Positions 45,281 through 54,299 of a DNA stretch of 64,000 nucleotides are shown here, one piece after another (position 1 is the first letter of the stretch; the number at the start of each line of letters is the position of its first letter). The notes below the pieces were generated by a model. It had not been told where the DNA came from. It made no database searches and saw nothing but the letters and a program-made list of their open reading frames with translations. Location of the stretch: assembly GCF_042466665.1 (NCBI RefSeq), contig NZ_CP162102.1, forward strand, positions 1,178,001-1,242,000, in the 5' to 3' direction. A program made the position numbers and the translations under genes. This DNA is from Peterkaempfera podocarpi (GTDB lineage Bacteria; Actinomycetota; Actinomycetes; Streptomycetales; Streptomycetaceae).

Positions 45281-46138
45281 ATGACTGTTTCTGACGGCGA
45301 TCCGTACGTGAACGGCGGCGCCGAGGCCGCCGAGAGTTCAACCCTGTCGCTGGACGACGGCGACATCCACCTGTGCCAGGACGGCCCCCGCGACGCCCCC
45401 GCGCTGCTGCTCATCCACGGGTCCGCATCCTCGACTCGTTCATGGGATCCGATGGTTCCGCTGCTGACCGGATCCCATCGCGTCATCCGGATCGACCTGC
45501 TCGGGCACGGCCGGTCGGCCAAACCGGCCGACCGCAGCTATGCGCTCCCGGACCAGGCACGCCGGGCCGGAGTGGCACTGGACCGGCTCGGCGTCGAGCG
45601 CGCCGTGGTCGTCGGTCACTCCAGTGGCGGCGTGGTCGCCACCGCCCTCGCCGAACAGCGACCCGACCTGGTGACCGCGCTGGCGCTCATCAACACCGGA
45701 CCCAGCCTGGGCGCCTTCATCGCACCGCCGTCCGCCGCAGTCGGACCCTCGCAGTGGCCGCCGACCGACGAGCAGATCCACCAGTTCGCGAGCACCGGTT
45801 TCAGCCGGGCGGGGTACCAGATCCCACCGGAGCTCCTGGACGATGTGCGCGGTATGACCCACCACACGCTCACCGCATCGATGCAGGCCACCCGCGACTA
45901 CCTGGAGCAGCAGGCACTCCCGGACCGGCTGTCGGCCCTCGGCAAGCCGCTGCTGGTGATCTTCGGCGAGGACGACCGCAGGTGGCGATCCTCATCCGCC
46001 GCCGACTACCGCGCTGTTCCGGGCGCGAGAGTCGAGTTGCTGCCCGGTCTCGGACACTCCCCCATACTCGAGGATCCCCCGCGGGCCGCCGCCCCCCTGC
46101 TGACCTTCACCACAACCCACGCCGTGCAGGTGGGCTGA
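45281..46138 (+). CDS. Alpha/beta hydrolase, triad intact
   Basis: 285-residue esterase/lipase-type hydrolase with oxyanion HGSASSTRSWD, nucleophile elbow GHSSGG (S114), acid in FGEDD and histidine in GLGHSP. ATG 45281 follows GGCGGAGA. It is followed within 18 bases by a flavin monooxygenase gene, and an AraC regulator is divergent upstream. The pair could oxidise and then cleave an aromatic or lactone-type compound. The substrate is unknown. Confidence 0.85.
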   Translation: MTVSDGDPYVNGGAEAAESSTLSLDDGDIHLCQDGPRDAPALLLIHGSASSTRSWDPMVPLLTGSHRVIRIDLLGHGRSAKPADRSYALPDQARRAGVALDRLGVERAVVVGHSSGGVVATALAEQRPDLVTALALINTGPSLGAFIAPPSAAVGPSQWPPTDEQIHQFASTGFSRAGYQIPPELLDDVRGMTHHTLTASMQATRDYLEQQALPDRLSALGKPLLVIFGEDDRRWRSSSAADYRAVPGARVELLPGLGHSPILEDPPRAAAPLLTFTTTHAVQVG

Positions 46139-46156
46139 ATGACAAGGAGGGGTGCC

Positions 46157-47422
46157 ATGCACATTCTCGTCTCCGGCGCCGGCGTCGCCGGTCCGGTGCT
46201 GGCGTACTGGCTCACCAGGCACGGCTTTTCTGTCACCGTGGTCGAGCGCGCGCCGACTCCGCGCAGGACCGGCGGCCATGCGGTCGACCTGTTCCGGCCC
46301 GCGATGAACATCTCGGAGAAGATGGGTGTGCTCCCACGCATCGAGGAGCGGGCCACCGGCACCAGCCGGATGACCGTCCATCGGGAGCACGCACGGCGTC
46401 CCGTCCAGGTGGACCTCTCCAAGATCTTCAGTGCCGCCTCCGACCGGCATGTCGAGATCATGCGCGACGACCTGAGCGAGATCTACTACGATGCCGCGCG
46501 CGACGACGTCGAGTACATCTTCGGCGACTCGATCGCCGCGATCTCACCCGACGGCGAGGTGCGGTTCGAGAACGCAGCCCCGTGCCGCTTCGACCTCGTC
46601 GTCGGCGCTGACGGGCTGCACTCCAACGTGCGCCGCCTCGGCTTCGGCGACGAGTCCCGCTTCAGCGCCTTCACCGGGGCCTACCTCGGGGTGCTGTCCC
46701 TGCCGAATGTCTCGGGGCTCGACGGCGAGCTCCTCATGCACGTCGGTGTCGGCCGCACTGCCGGCATGTACGGTGCGCGGCACCTCAGCGACGCACGGGC
46801 GTTGTTCCTGTTCCGGAGTGAGCGCGAGCTCGACTACCACCACCACGACGTGCCCCGGCAGAAGGAGCTGCTGCGCAGTGCGTTCGACGGCATGCACCCT
46901 GACGTGGATCGCTGGCTCAACGAGCTCGACCGCACCCCGGCGTTCTACTTCGACTCCATCACCCAGCTCCGCATGGACACCTGGTCGCAGGGGAGGGTGA
47001 CGCTCGTCGGCGACGCGGGCTACTGCCCCGGCCCGGCCGTCGGTGGCAGCACCACCCTGGCCGTCGTCGGCGCATATGTCCTCGCCGGAGAGCTGGCGCG
47101 GGCAGGCGGCGACCATGAGCGCGCCTTCCCCGCCTACGAGCGCGCGATGGCGGAGCATGTGCGCGGCAGCCACGCGTCCGCACTCAGCGCGGCGAAGACC
47201 CTGATCCCCACCTCACGTCTCGGTGTGCAGGGACTGGCCCAGGGCGCCCGCCTGATCTCCGCCCTGCCCGCGGGGCCCAGCCGCGCCCTCCTCCGCCTCA
47301 CCACCAAGAGCGCACGCCTCTACAACTCCATGGCCATCGACGACTATCCGCCGTCGCCCACCGCCTCACGAGACCGGGTCGGCCTCGCGGGCGACCCCGG
47401 AGGCGGGTTCGGGGCAGAGTGA
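46157..47422 (+). CDS. FAD-dependent aromatic-type monooxygenase
   Basis: 421-residue class A flavoprotein monooxygenase. The dinucleotide-binding motif is SGAGVAGPVLAYWL at the N-terminus, with the middle motif VVGADGLHSNVRR (DG motif) and the FAD-ribityl motif TLVGDAGYCPGPAVGGSTTLA. ATG 46157 was chosen because AAGGAGG lies six bases ahead; an earlier ATG at 46139 directly abuts the hydrolase stop. It is probably co-transcribed with the hydrolase. Relatives include tetracycline-modifying and polyketide-tailoring hydroxylases. Confidence 0.87.
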   Translation: MHILVSGAGVAGPVLAYWLTRHGFSVTVVERAPTPRRTGGHAVDLFRPAMNISEKMGVLPRIEERATGTSRMTVHREHARRPVQVDLSKIFSAASDRHVEIMRDDLSEIYYDAARDDVEYIFGDSIAAISPDGEVRFENAAPCRFDLVVGADGLHSNVRRLGFGDESRFSAFTGAYLGVLSLPNVSGLDGELLMHVGVGRTAGMYGARHLSDARALFLFRSERELDYHHHDVPRQKELLRSAFDGMHPDVDRWLNELDRTPAFYFDSITQLRMDTWSQGRVTLVGDAGYCPGPAVGGSTTLAVVGAYVLAGELARAGGDHERAFPAYERAMAEHVRGSHASALSAAKTLIPTSRLGVQGLAQGARLISALPAGPSRALLRLTTKSARLYNSMAIDDYPPSPTASRDRVGLAGDPGGGFGAE

Positions 47423-47702
47423 GGAATGGTCGCCGTGTCGCCTGGGTGAGACTGAGCCGGTCTCGCAGCACGCTCGCCGCAACGGCGGGCATCTTTGATC
47501 CCCTGGAGCCCGGCAGCCGTCGTCGGGGTCCTCTCCCTCCTCCGGCCGGCGGCATGGAGAGGATTCCGGTGGAAGCCGGCCGGACCGGACCACTCGGCCA
47601 TTCGCTCGCCGGTGCATCTCGGCCTTCGGCCGCACCGTGTCTGCGCACTTCCGAGTCGCCGCCGGGTTTGTTCGGGGCCGTCGTCGGATCGGTGCGGGCG
47701 AT

Positions 47703-49541
47703 TCAGGACCACAGCTGGTCGAGATTCAGCCTGAGCGTGCAGGTCCCCTTCCGGCCTCCGGCCACCAGTGTGCCGTCAGCACAGAGCATCAGTGTGTCGA
47801 CCGGGTGCAGCATGGACAGCGGCGCCATCCGGCCTTCGGACAGCTGCCACACATGCAGTTGCCGGTCGGACCACGCCACGGCCAGCAGCAGTCCGGCTGC
47901 CGTCTCGGCCATGGTGACGGCGGTCGGGACCGCAGCCCTGCGTTCCACCGGCACCGGCATCTCGGCCCCCGTCGCGGAGTCCCAGAGCCGGACCGCCCCG
48001 TCGAGGCCGGCCGAGACGACCAGCACGACCCCGACCTCCGGCAGGACATGGCAGGTGGTCGCGGTGACCCCGCTCCGGTGGAGCCGGATGGTCCGCGGTC
48101 CGGCATCGAGTGCCGAGAGCGACCAGAGGTGGACCGTCCCGGCGATATCGGCGAGGACGACCCGGTCCCGGTGGGCACCGAGGGCCGTCAGGCGGTCGGC
48201 GGGCGACGGCGCCGCCGTCATTCCGTTGTGATACAGCGCCAGGTAGTCGACCCCGCCGGGCGCCATCGACTCCTCCCCGAGCAGCAGCGGGTGCAGCATG
48301 CCGTCGGCGTCGAGTGCGAGCGCGCAGGTGTCGGTGACGGCCGCGAGCCCCACGGGCCGCAGCCGGGGGTCGGCGGTGACCCTGCCGATCAGTTCGCCGT
48401 CGGACACCCGGTGGAGCCTCACCCGTCCGGTGGCGTCGACCGTCACCAGGCGGTCGACGCTCTGCGCGGGCCCGGCCGTGAGGACGGCGGCGGTCGGCCG
48501 CGAGGAGGGCCGGTACCACCGGGCGGTCCACCGGTGGGTCTCGGCCAGCGGACGGAGCAGCTCGGCCAGCCGTGCGTCGGCGCCGAGGGCCGCCAGGTGC
48601 AGGATCGCCGCGCGTGCCGAGTCGGCGAGGCCGGGAGTCGACAGTGCCGGCGCGGCCTGCTGCCATACGCCGCGCAGGCGCGAGGGCAGGGGTATCCGGT
48701 GATCGGCGAGGGTTGCCGTGATGGCCGACAGCGAGCCGTGCAGCAGGAAGCCCGGATCCTTCAGCAGTTCGCCGGCCCGGCCCTCCGCGAGCGCCGTGTC
48801 GAGCGCCTCTTCCCTCGACCGGCGCGACGCCTTGCGCCAGTCGATCGGCGCTCCGGGCTCCGCCCCGGGCTCGTCGGCGGGTGCCGTCCCCGCGGCGGGC
48901 TGGGCCGATCCGGCGGGCGCGGGCATGGCCGGTCCGACGGTGCTGCCCGACGGGTCGTACACCTGCTGCTGCGCCGGTACGGGGAGCGTGCCGGGGCCGA
49001 ACCGGTGCGGGCCGAGCGCGAGCACCAGCGCGCCCTCGGCCGGCAGCAGGTCGAGTGCGCCGACCTCCACCGCCGCTCGGACGTGCGGGAGGGCGAGCAG
49101 CGGGCCGACGAGCCGCTCCACCGCGTCCTGGGGCCGCGCCGCCGGCAGATCCGTCGGGCCACGGCCCGCGGCGTGAAGGTCCGGCAGCAGGAAGCGCAGC
49201 GGACGGGGGTCGGCCGCGACCCGCGCCAGGAGTTCGTCGGCGGAGAGCGGTCCATAGCCGAGCTGGTGCCCGAACTCCCAGGCCAGGGTCTCTGCGATCT
49301 GCCCTCGTGCCGGAACCGTCGCATGGACGGTGGTGCGCGGATCGCTGTCCGAGCCGGCCAGCAGCCAGGCGAGCAGATGGCTCTTGCCCGAGCCGGGGCC
49401 ACCCGTGACCAGGCACAGCCTCGGCATGGCGGCGTCGTCCCGCGCGGCCCACTCCAGCAGGGCGGGCGCCACGGCCGCGGCCGGTCCGGCCAGCGGCGGC
49501 CATGCCTGGATCGCAGGTACCGCCGGAGCGGGCGTGACCAT
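47703..49541 (-). CDS. P-loop NTPase with C-terminal WD40-like propeller
   Basis: 612-residue cytoplasmic protein. Walker A TGGPGSGKSH is at 46-55 with a possible Walker B LRFLLPDLH; an Ala/Pro-rich linker follows at about 205-235, then a C-terminal beta-propeller with WD-like blades (VDYLALYHNGMTAA, GTVHLWSLSALDAG, GAVRLWDSATGAE, RQLHVWQLSEGR). Last gene of the toxin/immunity operon, with a 2-base gap to the SUKH-deaminase gene. NTPase/WD40 proteins of this kind appear beside streptomycete SUKH genes; the role is unknown. It may be a regulator or a conflict-system sensor. Confidence 0.75.
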   Translation of the reverse strand: MVTPAPAVPAIQAWPPLAGPAAAVAPALLEWAARDDAAMPRLCLVTGGPGSGKSHLLAWLLAGSDSDPRTTVHATVPARGQIAETLAWEFGHQLGYGPLSADELLARVAADPRPLRFLLPDLHAAGRGPTDLPAARPQDAVERLVGPLLALPHVRAAVEVGALDLLPAEGALVLALGPHRFGPGTLPVPAQQQVYDPSGSTVGPAMPAPAGSAQPAAGTAPADEPGAEPGAPIDWRKASRRSREEALDTALAEGRAGELLKDPGFLLHGSLSAITATLADHRIPLPSRLRGVWQQAAPALSTPGLADSARAAILHLAALGADARLAELLRPLAETHRWTARWYRPSSRPTAAVLTAGPAQSVDRLVTVDATGRVRLHRVSDGELIGRVTADPRLRPVGLAAVTDTCALALDADGMLHPLLLGEESMAPGGVDYLALYHNGMTAAPSPADRLTALGAHRDRVVLADIAGTVHLWSLSALDAGPRTIRLHRSGVTATTCHVLPEVGVVLVVSAGLDGAVRLWDSATGAEMPVPVERRAAVPTAVTMAETAAGLLLAVAWSDRQLHVWQLSEGRMAPLSMLHPVDTLMLCADGTLVAGGRKGTCTLRLNLDQLWS

Positions 49542-49543
49542 CG

Positions 49544-50365
49544 CTACTCCCCTCGGCCGCGCTGCGCGAGTGCCGCGCGGAGCTGTCGGATGCCTTCACT
49601 GCGCGACTCGGCCGTCCCGCCGTACGGGAAACTGTGCGTCACCTGGGCGTTGGGGAACGCCAGGGCGAACCACATCGAGCAGTAGTGGCCGGGCATGGAG
49701 CAGGCTTCGAGCTCGGTGTAGATCCTGATGACCTGCTCGGGCTGGATCCCGGCGGCCTCCAGATTGCGCCAGACCCGCTCCTCGGGGTGCAGGCAGATCG
49801 AGCTCGAGGACGTGAAGACCTGCTTGTCGCCGTTGTCGTCGAGGATCTCGAACGCCGCGTAGCTCTCCGCGCTGGATGTGTCGCGGATGTCGTCGAGCAC
49901 CAGCGGCCACCAGTTCTCGCGGTCCGCGAACGCCTCCGGGTCCAGGGCCTTGAGGCGCTGCTCGAGAGCGGCGAACGCCTTCGCGGCCTGGCCGGGGTCG
50001 TCCGTGGCGGCGAGGGTGTCGAGGAGCTCGTCGAGCCCGAGCAGGCTCGCGGCGAAGGCCTCGGGTGAGGAGTTGACGAACACGAGCGGCTCGCCGGAGT
50101 ACCGGATCAGCAGGGCGAGGACCCGCCGCTGCGGATCGGCCACGATGTCGTACGCCCGGTCGGAGCCGAGGCGCGTCCAGTCGCGCTGCTCCGGGTGCGG
50201 CAGCTCCGCGCCGATCTCGTCGGCGTAGGCGCCCAGCCCTGCGGGCTCCTCGGCGAGGGTGTGGAAGTACGGTCCGACCTGGACCGGTAGCACCAGGCCG
50301 TCGCTGAATCGTCGGCACCCGTCGGGTCCGAACCTCTCGGCGAACGGGTCGTTGCTGAGCGTCAC
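49544..50365 (-). CDS. SUKH-4-like protein fused to a deaminase-fold domain
   Basis: 273 residues. The first 120 or so residues resemble SUKH-4 immunity proteins (FAERFGPDGCRRF start, LIRYSGEPLVFVNSS). The C-terminal part (about 170-262) matches the toxin at 51086: IYTELEACSMPGHYCSMW against LYTEREPCSSGPNCSAWM, then HSFPYGGTAESR against HTVEYGDTKDSR. It also keeps H193-x-E195 and C222/C229, the positions needed for a zinc deaminase site. It could be an active second effector-like enzyme, an immunity decoy or a nucleotide sensor. It is encoded between the plain SUKH-4 gene and the NTPase gene. Confidence 0.72.
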   Translation of the reverse strand: MTLSNDPFAERFGPDGCRRFSDGLVLPVQVGPYFHTLAEEPAGLGAYADEIGAELPHPEQRDWTRLGSDRAYDIVADPQRRVLALLIRYSGEPLVFVNSSPEAFAASLLGLDELLDTLAATDDPGQAAKAFAALEQRLKALDPEAFADRENWWPLVLDDIRDTSSAESYAAFEILDDNGDKQVFTSSSSICLHPEERVWRNLEAAGIQPEQVIRIYTELEACSMPGHYCSMWFALAFPNAQVTHSFPYGGTAESRSEGIRQLRAALAQRGRGE

Positions 50366-50411
50366 GCGATCGTCTCCTCGAACGGACTCCGGACACCGGT
50401 CGACGGCCCGG

Positions 50412-50993
50412 TCACGGCATCGCCACGGTCTCGAGCACCGTGTTCCAGGTGGAGTCGGGCGTCTCGAAGGCCACCGGATCGGCCGCCGTCATCTGCACCC
50501 TCAGCCGCTTGTCTGCACCGGGGTGGTAGCCCGCCTCCTCGATGGCCGCCTGCTCCTCCTCGTCCTCGGAGTCGAAGGCCTCCCAGTCGTAATTGGGCCG
50601 CTCGATCTCCAGCAGGCAAAGGAAGTTGACGAATTCCTCCACGCTGCTGTTGAGCAGGTAGGGCGGGTCGCCGCCCGGTTCGGAATAGACCTTCCCGGTG
50701 ACGACGTCCACCGCGATCGAGTCGTGCACGATCTCACCGAAATACATCCAGCTCGCAAAGTCGAACGTCAGTTCCGGGTGTCGCGCGGCCGTCCCCGAGA
50801 AGCCGATCTGGGGCTCCCCCTGCTTGTAGTCGGGATCGACCCTCAACCAACTGTCGGCGGGCAGCCCGACCTCATGGAGGAACTGACGGGTCGGCAGGTG
50901 CAGGACGGCATCGAGCGCAGCACCGTCCAGGACGACCGGATCACCGGACGGGAACACCGACTCCAGCCTGGTCCGATCGATCCGGTTCGGCAT
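50412..50993 (-). CDS. SUKH-4 family immunity protein
   Basis: 193-residue acidic cytoplasmic protein with the SUKH-4 pattern (LHLPTRQFLHEVGLPADSWL, then IAVDVVTGKVYSEPGG and NSSVEEFVNFLCLLE). SUKH proteins bind and neutralise toxin domains. ATG 50993 is preferred over one nine codons upstream because AGGAGAA precedes it. It directly follows the deaminase toxin gene, the standard toxin-immunity order. Confidence 0.82.
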   Translation of the reverse strand: MPNRIDRTRLESVFPSGDPVVLDGAALDAVLHLPTRQFLHEVGLPADSWLRVDPDYKQGEPQIGFSGTAARHPELTFDFASWMYFGEIVHDSIAVDVVTGKVYSEPGGDPPYLLNSSVEEFVNFLCLLEIERPNYDWEAFDSEDEEEQAAIEEAGYHPGADKRLRVQMTAADPVAFETPDSTWNTVLETVAMP

Positions 50994-51085
50994 GGGCTTC
51001 TCCTGCCAGTTGAACGACATCTGCGTCTTTGGTGCGGATCAGTCTACTGTCCGCCGCTCCGCCCCCACCGGGGCGGAGCAGGCGT

Positions 51086-51991
51086 CTAGGGCTTGTAACG
51101 GCTGTGCGGCTTGGGCACTCTCAGCGCGTTGAGGTGGTGTTCCATCTGCCGGTTTCCGAGGTCCCGGGAGTCCTTGGTGTCCCCGTATTCGACGGTGTGC
51201 CGCACCTGGACGTGGTCAGGCAGGTGCTCATGCATCCAGGCACTGCAGTTCGGGCCGCTCGAACACGGTTCTCGCTCGGTGTACAGGGCGGTGAGCCCGT
51301 CGGCCGACCCGCCTTCCAGGAAAGGAACGCCGAGGGCGGGTTCCGAATGCGGCCCGCGGTTCTGGCTTCGGGCGACGAGAATGAATCCGTCCTCGTCGCC
51401 CTCTTTGCCGTACCGGGCGGCCGCGTAGTTGTTCGCCTGGAAGTCGTACTCGCCCGTTTTGTCATTCTTGCGGTAACTGCCGTAGCTCTTGTCCTCGTGG
51501 CGGGCGAGCTGGGTGGCCTCGGCCAGGTCGTCGTGGTCGAAGGGCACCTGCTGCGAGTTGACCTTGGGCCGGCTCCCCGACTTGGGCTTCTCGGGCAGCG
51601 GGTAGGGCTTCTCGCCGGCCTTGACCTTGGGCGGCAGGATCCGGTTGTTCGAGTCCAGTTTGAGCGGGAGCCGTTTGATGTCCGCCTGCTCGAGGTCCTT
51701 CGGGCCGTCCTTGGTCAGCCTCTGGACCACGCCATCGGGCCGGATGTGGTAGACGGGGGTCGTCGAGTCGAGCTTCGCCCGGAGTTCGTCTCGGGTGTGC
51801 TCGCCTCCCAGGATCGCCTTGAGCTCGGCCTCCTTCTCCGCCTCGTGCTCGAGATGGTTCTTGGCGGACTTGGTCAGGCCCTTCTCGGTGTCGCTCAGCA
51901 GGCTCTCGACGGCCTGGACACCGTCCTTGCCCACCGCCTTGCCGGTCTTCTCCAGGGCCTCTTCCAGCGCATGCGTGACCGGATTGCTCAT
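51086..51991 (-). CDS. Deaminase-family polymorphic toxin
   Basis: 301-residue putative toxin. The N-terminal half is charged and helical. The C-terminal domain (about 205-295) has a zinc deaminase motif set, H215-S-E217 and C243/C249 (EPCSSGPNC), close to XOO_2897/YwqJ-type nucleic acid or nucleotide deaminases of polymorphic toxin systems. Its ATG overlaps the stop of the WXG100-like gene by four bases (ATGA). It has no secretion domain of its own, so export with the upstream protein through type VII secretion is inferred. Substrate (DNA, RNA or nucleotide) is unknown. Confidence 0.78.
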   Translation of the reverse strand: MSNPVTHALEEALEKTGKAVGKDGVQAVESLLSDTEKGLTKSAKNHLEHEAEKEAELKAILGGEHTRDELRAKLDSTTPVYHIRPDGVVQRLTKDGPKDLEQADIKRLPLKLDSNNRILPPKVKAGEKPYPLPEKPKSGSRPKVNSQQVPFDHDDLAEATQLARHEDKSYGSYRKNDKTGEYDFQANNYAAARYGKEGDEDGFILVARSQNRGPHSEPALGVPFLEGGSADGLTALYTEREPCSSGPNCSAWMHEHLPDHVQVRHTVEYGDTKDSRDLGNRQMEHHLNALRVPKPHSRYKP

Positions 51992-52713
51992 TCGAAGCTC
52001 ACCCCCGAGAGCTTGGAGAGGAAGGCGTCCCCGTGGCCCCGCACCTCTTCCGCGTGCTGCCTCATCGTCTGGGCGTGGGCCATCACCGCATCCGGCTGGA
52101 TCCGGAAGCCCTCCCCGACCGAACCGTCGCCGGAGACCCCCAGTGCGGACTCGACGGCGTGGTACGCCAGCCCGCTGACCGCCTTCTCCACCGTCTCGAT
52201 CAGCGGATTGATCGCCGCCTCCATGACCTGGCCGATGATGTACTGCTCCATCTGCTGGACCAGGAAGTCGACCAGCTTCTCCGCCGCCTCCTCGATCAGC
52301 AGCAGCGCCGCCTCGGCCGCGCCGAACGTCACCACCGCGGCCGCCTGGTCGGCGACGAACGCGGCTGCCATGCCGATCAGTTCGCCGATCGCCTCCACCT
52401 TCATGGCGATGATCGCGTCCGCCGCGAGGTCCAGGGCGGTGGACACCACATGGCAGGCCTCGATGAGTTCGCGCATGTGGGTGTCGGACAGCTGGGCCCA
52501 CTTCGCGGCCAGCACCTCGTACCCGGCGCCCTGGTACGCCTCGCCGAGTTGCTGGATCGTCGAGCCGGCGTTCTCGTGCGTCCGGCTCAGGTTGTCGGCG
52601 AACTCCCGGACGTGCACGCCGAACTCACGGACCGAGTCCTCGTTCACCTGGGGCCAGTTCACCCCGATGAACTGAAGGAATGACACCACCTCACCAGGTA
52701 GCTCGATGGCCAT
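51988..52713 (-). CDS. CpnT-like WXG100 (type VII secretion) protein
   Basis: 241-residue helical protein. The N-terminus (MAIELPGEVVSFLQFIGVNW then PQVNEDSVREFGVHVREFAD) matches the WXG100-like N-terminal domain of CpnT-type effectors. A hydrophobic helical stretch follows at about 105-145. It is first gene of the toxin operon. In CpnT the toxin is fused to this domain, whereas here the toxin is a separate overlapping gene. Probable role: delivery partner or chaperone of the deaminase for an ESX/type VII machine encoded elsewhere. Confidence 0.75.
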   Translation of the reverse strand: MAIELPGEVVSFLQFIGVNWPQVNEDSVREFGVHVREFADNLSRTHENAGSTIQQLGEAYQGAGYEVLAAKWAQLSDTHMRELIEACHVVSTALDLAADAIIAMKVEAIGELIGMAAAFVADQAAAVVTFGAAEAALLLIEEAAEKLVDFLVQQMEQYIIGQVMEAAINPLIETVEKAVSGLAYHAVESALGVSGDGSVGEGFRIQPDAVMAHAQTMRQHAEEVRGHGDAFLSKLSGVSFE

Positions 52714-53120
52714 GACTCCCCCTCACCCCGCCGTGACTCTCGTCTCGTCGGATCGTAGTACTGGTGACGGGTACTCAACAGACGCGAATGTCACGGTTCC
52801 GTACGAAAATCCATGCGCACCGTGGCCTCACCAGCAGACCGGGCCGCCCGCGGGCTCGGTGGGGGGCTACAGGTACGAGCGGAGAACCGGGAGTCACGCC
52901 TCGACTCCGTCGCGGCCCGAGCGAGCAGCGCCCCCTGCACACGGCTCGCCGTCGCCCTTCCGAGACGCCGCGATCCGTAACTCTGCACCCCCGGGTATCG
53001 GCGCTGTGCAAGCAATACCCGGCCTCCCCCTTCGCCCCGCACCGCGCGGCACGAGGAACTCAACACCGGTGTTCCTGTTCGCTCGCCCTGGAAGCCTGCC
53101 CCGGGGGCAGCGGCCGGATC
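52714..53120. other. Intergenic region upstream of the toxin operon
   Basis: Should contain the toxin-operon promoter on the minus strand (52720-52800 is locally less GC-rich). No gene or repeat recognised. Confidence 0.45.
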
Positions 53121-53169
53121 CGCCCCGTCACCGCTACGACCCGCGGTGCGGGGCGAAGGTGACGGGGCG
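53121..53169 (-). terminator. Hairpin terminator after the reductase gene
   Basis: CGCCCCGTCACC (53121-53132) pairs with its complement at 53158-53169, with an inner CCCGC/GCGGG stem (53140-53152). It is 18 bases past the reductase stop on the minus strand. Confidence 0.7.
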
Positions 53170-53187
53170 TGGTGGCAGTGGCCGCGC

Positions 53188-54237
53188 TCAGGCCGCCGCC
53201 CGGCCGTTCAGCGGCCTGCGGCGCCGCTCGGGGTCGGTGAGGGCGGGCGGGGTCCAGGCGCCGTCCGGGCGGTAGAGGTCGGTGCCGGGCGGAACGATCT
53301 CGTCGATCCGGTCGAGAGCGGCATCGTCGAGTACGAGGGCGGAGCCCTTGATCGCGTCCTGGAGCTGCTGGAGCGTACGCGGGCCGATGATCACCGAAGA
53401 GACGGCGGGGTGCGCCAGCGGGAAGGCCACCGCCAATTCGGGCAGCGTGCAGCCGAGGTCGTCGGCGAGCGCCACCAACTGCTCGACAGCGTCGAGTTTG
53501 GCGACCGTCACGGGCAGTTCCGGATCGAAGCGGGCCGGGTTGAGCGCGGCACGGCCGGCGGTGAGGTCGACCGGCCGGCCCTTGCGGTAGCGACCGGTGA
53601 GGAAACCGGAGGCGAGCGGGCTCCAGGTCAGCGCGCCCATGCCGAGCCGCTGGACGGTGGGCAGCACATCGGCCTCAATGCCTCGGGCGAGCAGCGAGTA
53701 GGGCGGCTGCTCAGTGCGGAAGCGCTGCAGGCCGCGGCGTTCGGCGACGTGGTGCGCCTCGACGATCTCCTCGGCGGGGAAGGTCGAGCATCCGAAGGCG
53801 CGGATCTTCCCCTGGTGGACCAGATCGCCGAGGACGGACAGGGTTTCCTCGATGTCGGTGGTGTGATCCGGCCGGTGCACTTGGTACAGGTCGATCCAGT
53901 CGGTGCCCAGCCGGCGCAGGCTCTCCTCAACCTCCTGGACGATCCAGCGCCGCGAGTTGCCGCCCCGGTTGCGGCCCTCGCCCATCGGGAAGTGCACCTT
54001 GGTGGCCAGGACGACGTCGTCCCGGCGCCCCCGCAGCGCCTTGCCGACGATGGTCTCCGACTCGCCCGCCGAGTACATGTCGGCGGTGTCGACGAAGTTG
54101 ACGCCCTGGTCGAGCGCGGAGTGGATGATCCGGACGCAGTCGTCGTGGTCAGGGTTGCCGACGGCTCCGAACATCATCGTCCCGAGGCAGTGGGCGCTCA
54201 CCTCGATGCCGGTGCCGCCGAGGAAGCGGTATCGCAT
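53188..54237 (-). CDS. Aldo/keto reductase under MerR control
   Basis: 349-residue NADPH-dependent reductase with complete tetrad D50, Y55, K80, H121 and a C-terminal VIIGPRTLQQLQDAI cofactor motif. It is divergent from a MerR regulator with a perfect 19-bp dyad between them. Substrate unknown; induction by a reactive carbonyl or oxidant is plausible from the MerR link. Confidence 0.88.
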   Translation of the reverse strand: MRYRFLGGTGIEVSAHCLGTMMFGAVGNPDHDDCVRIIHSALDQGVNFVDTADMYSAGESETIVGKALRGRRDDVVLATKVHFPMGEGRNRGGNSRRWIVQEVEESLRRLGTDWIDLYQVHRPDHTTDIEETLSVLGDLVHQGKIRAFGCSTFPAEEIVEAHHVAERRGLQRFRTEQPPYSLLARGIEADVLPTVQRLGMGALTWSPLASGFLTGRYRKGRPVDLTAGRAALNPARFDPELPVTVAKLDAVEQLVALADDLGCTLPELAVAFPLAHPAVSSVIIGPRTLQQLQDAIKGSALVLDDAALDRIDEIVPPGTDLYRPDGAWTPPALTDPERRRRPLNGRAAA

Positions 54238-54280
54238 GGTCGGTCTCCCCTGGTGGTGGATGGATTGGCCTGGCGCCCGC

Positions 54281-54299
54281 GACTCTAGGAGCTAGAGTC
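54281..54299. promoter_or_regulatory. Perfect 19-bp dyad, MerR operator
   Basis: GACTCTAG-GAG-CTAGAGTC lies between the divergent reductase (54237) and MerR (54333) starts. MerR proteins bind dyads in overlong 19-bp promoter spacers; a further CTCTAGA copy at 54302-54308 may be an extra half site. Confidence 0.8.

Noticed and set aside
47637..49685. A 682-codon plus-strand frame opposite the NTPase/WD40 gene
   Set aside because: Low-complexity Arg/Gly/Gln-rich translation; the minus strand has Walker A and WD-like blades.
51029..52675. A 548-codon plus-strand frame opposite the toxin genes
   Set aside because: The minus-strand genes show conserved motifs, coupled overlaps and proper ribosome sites.
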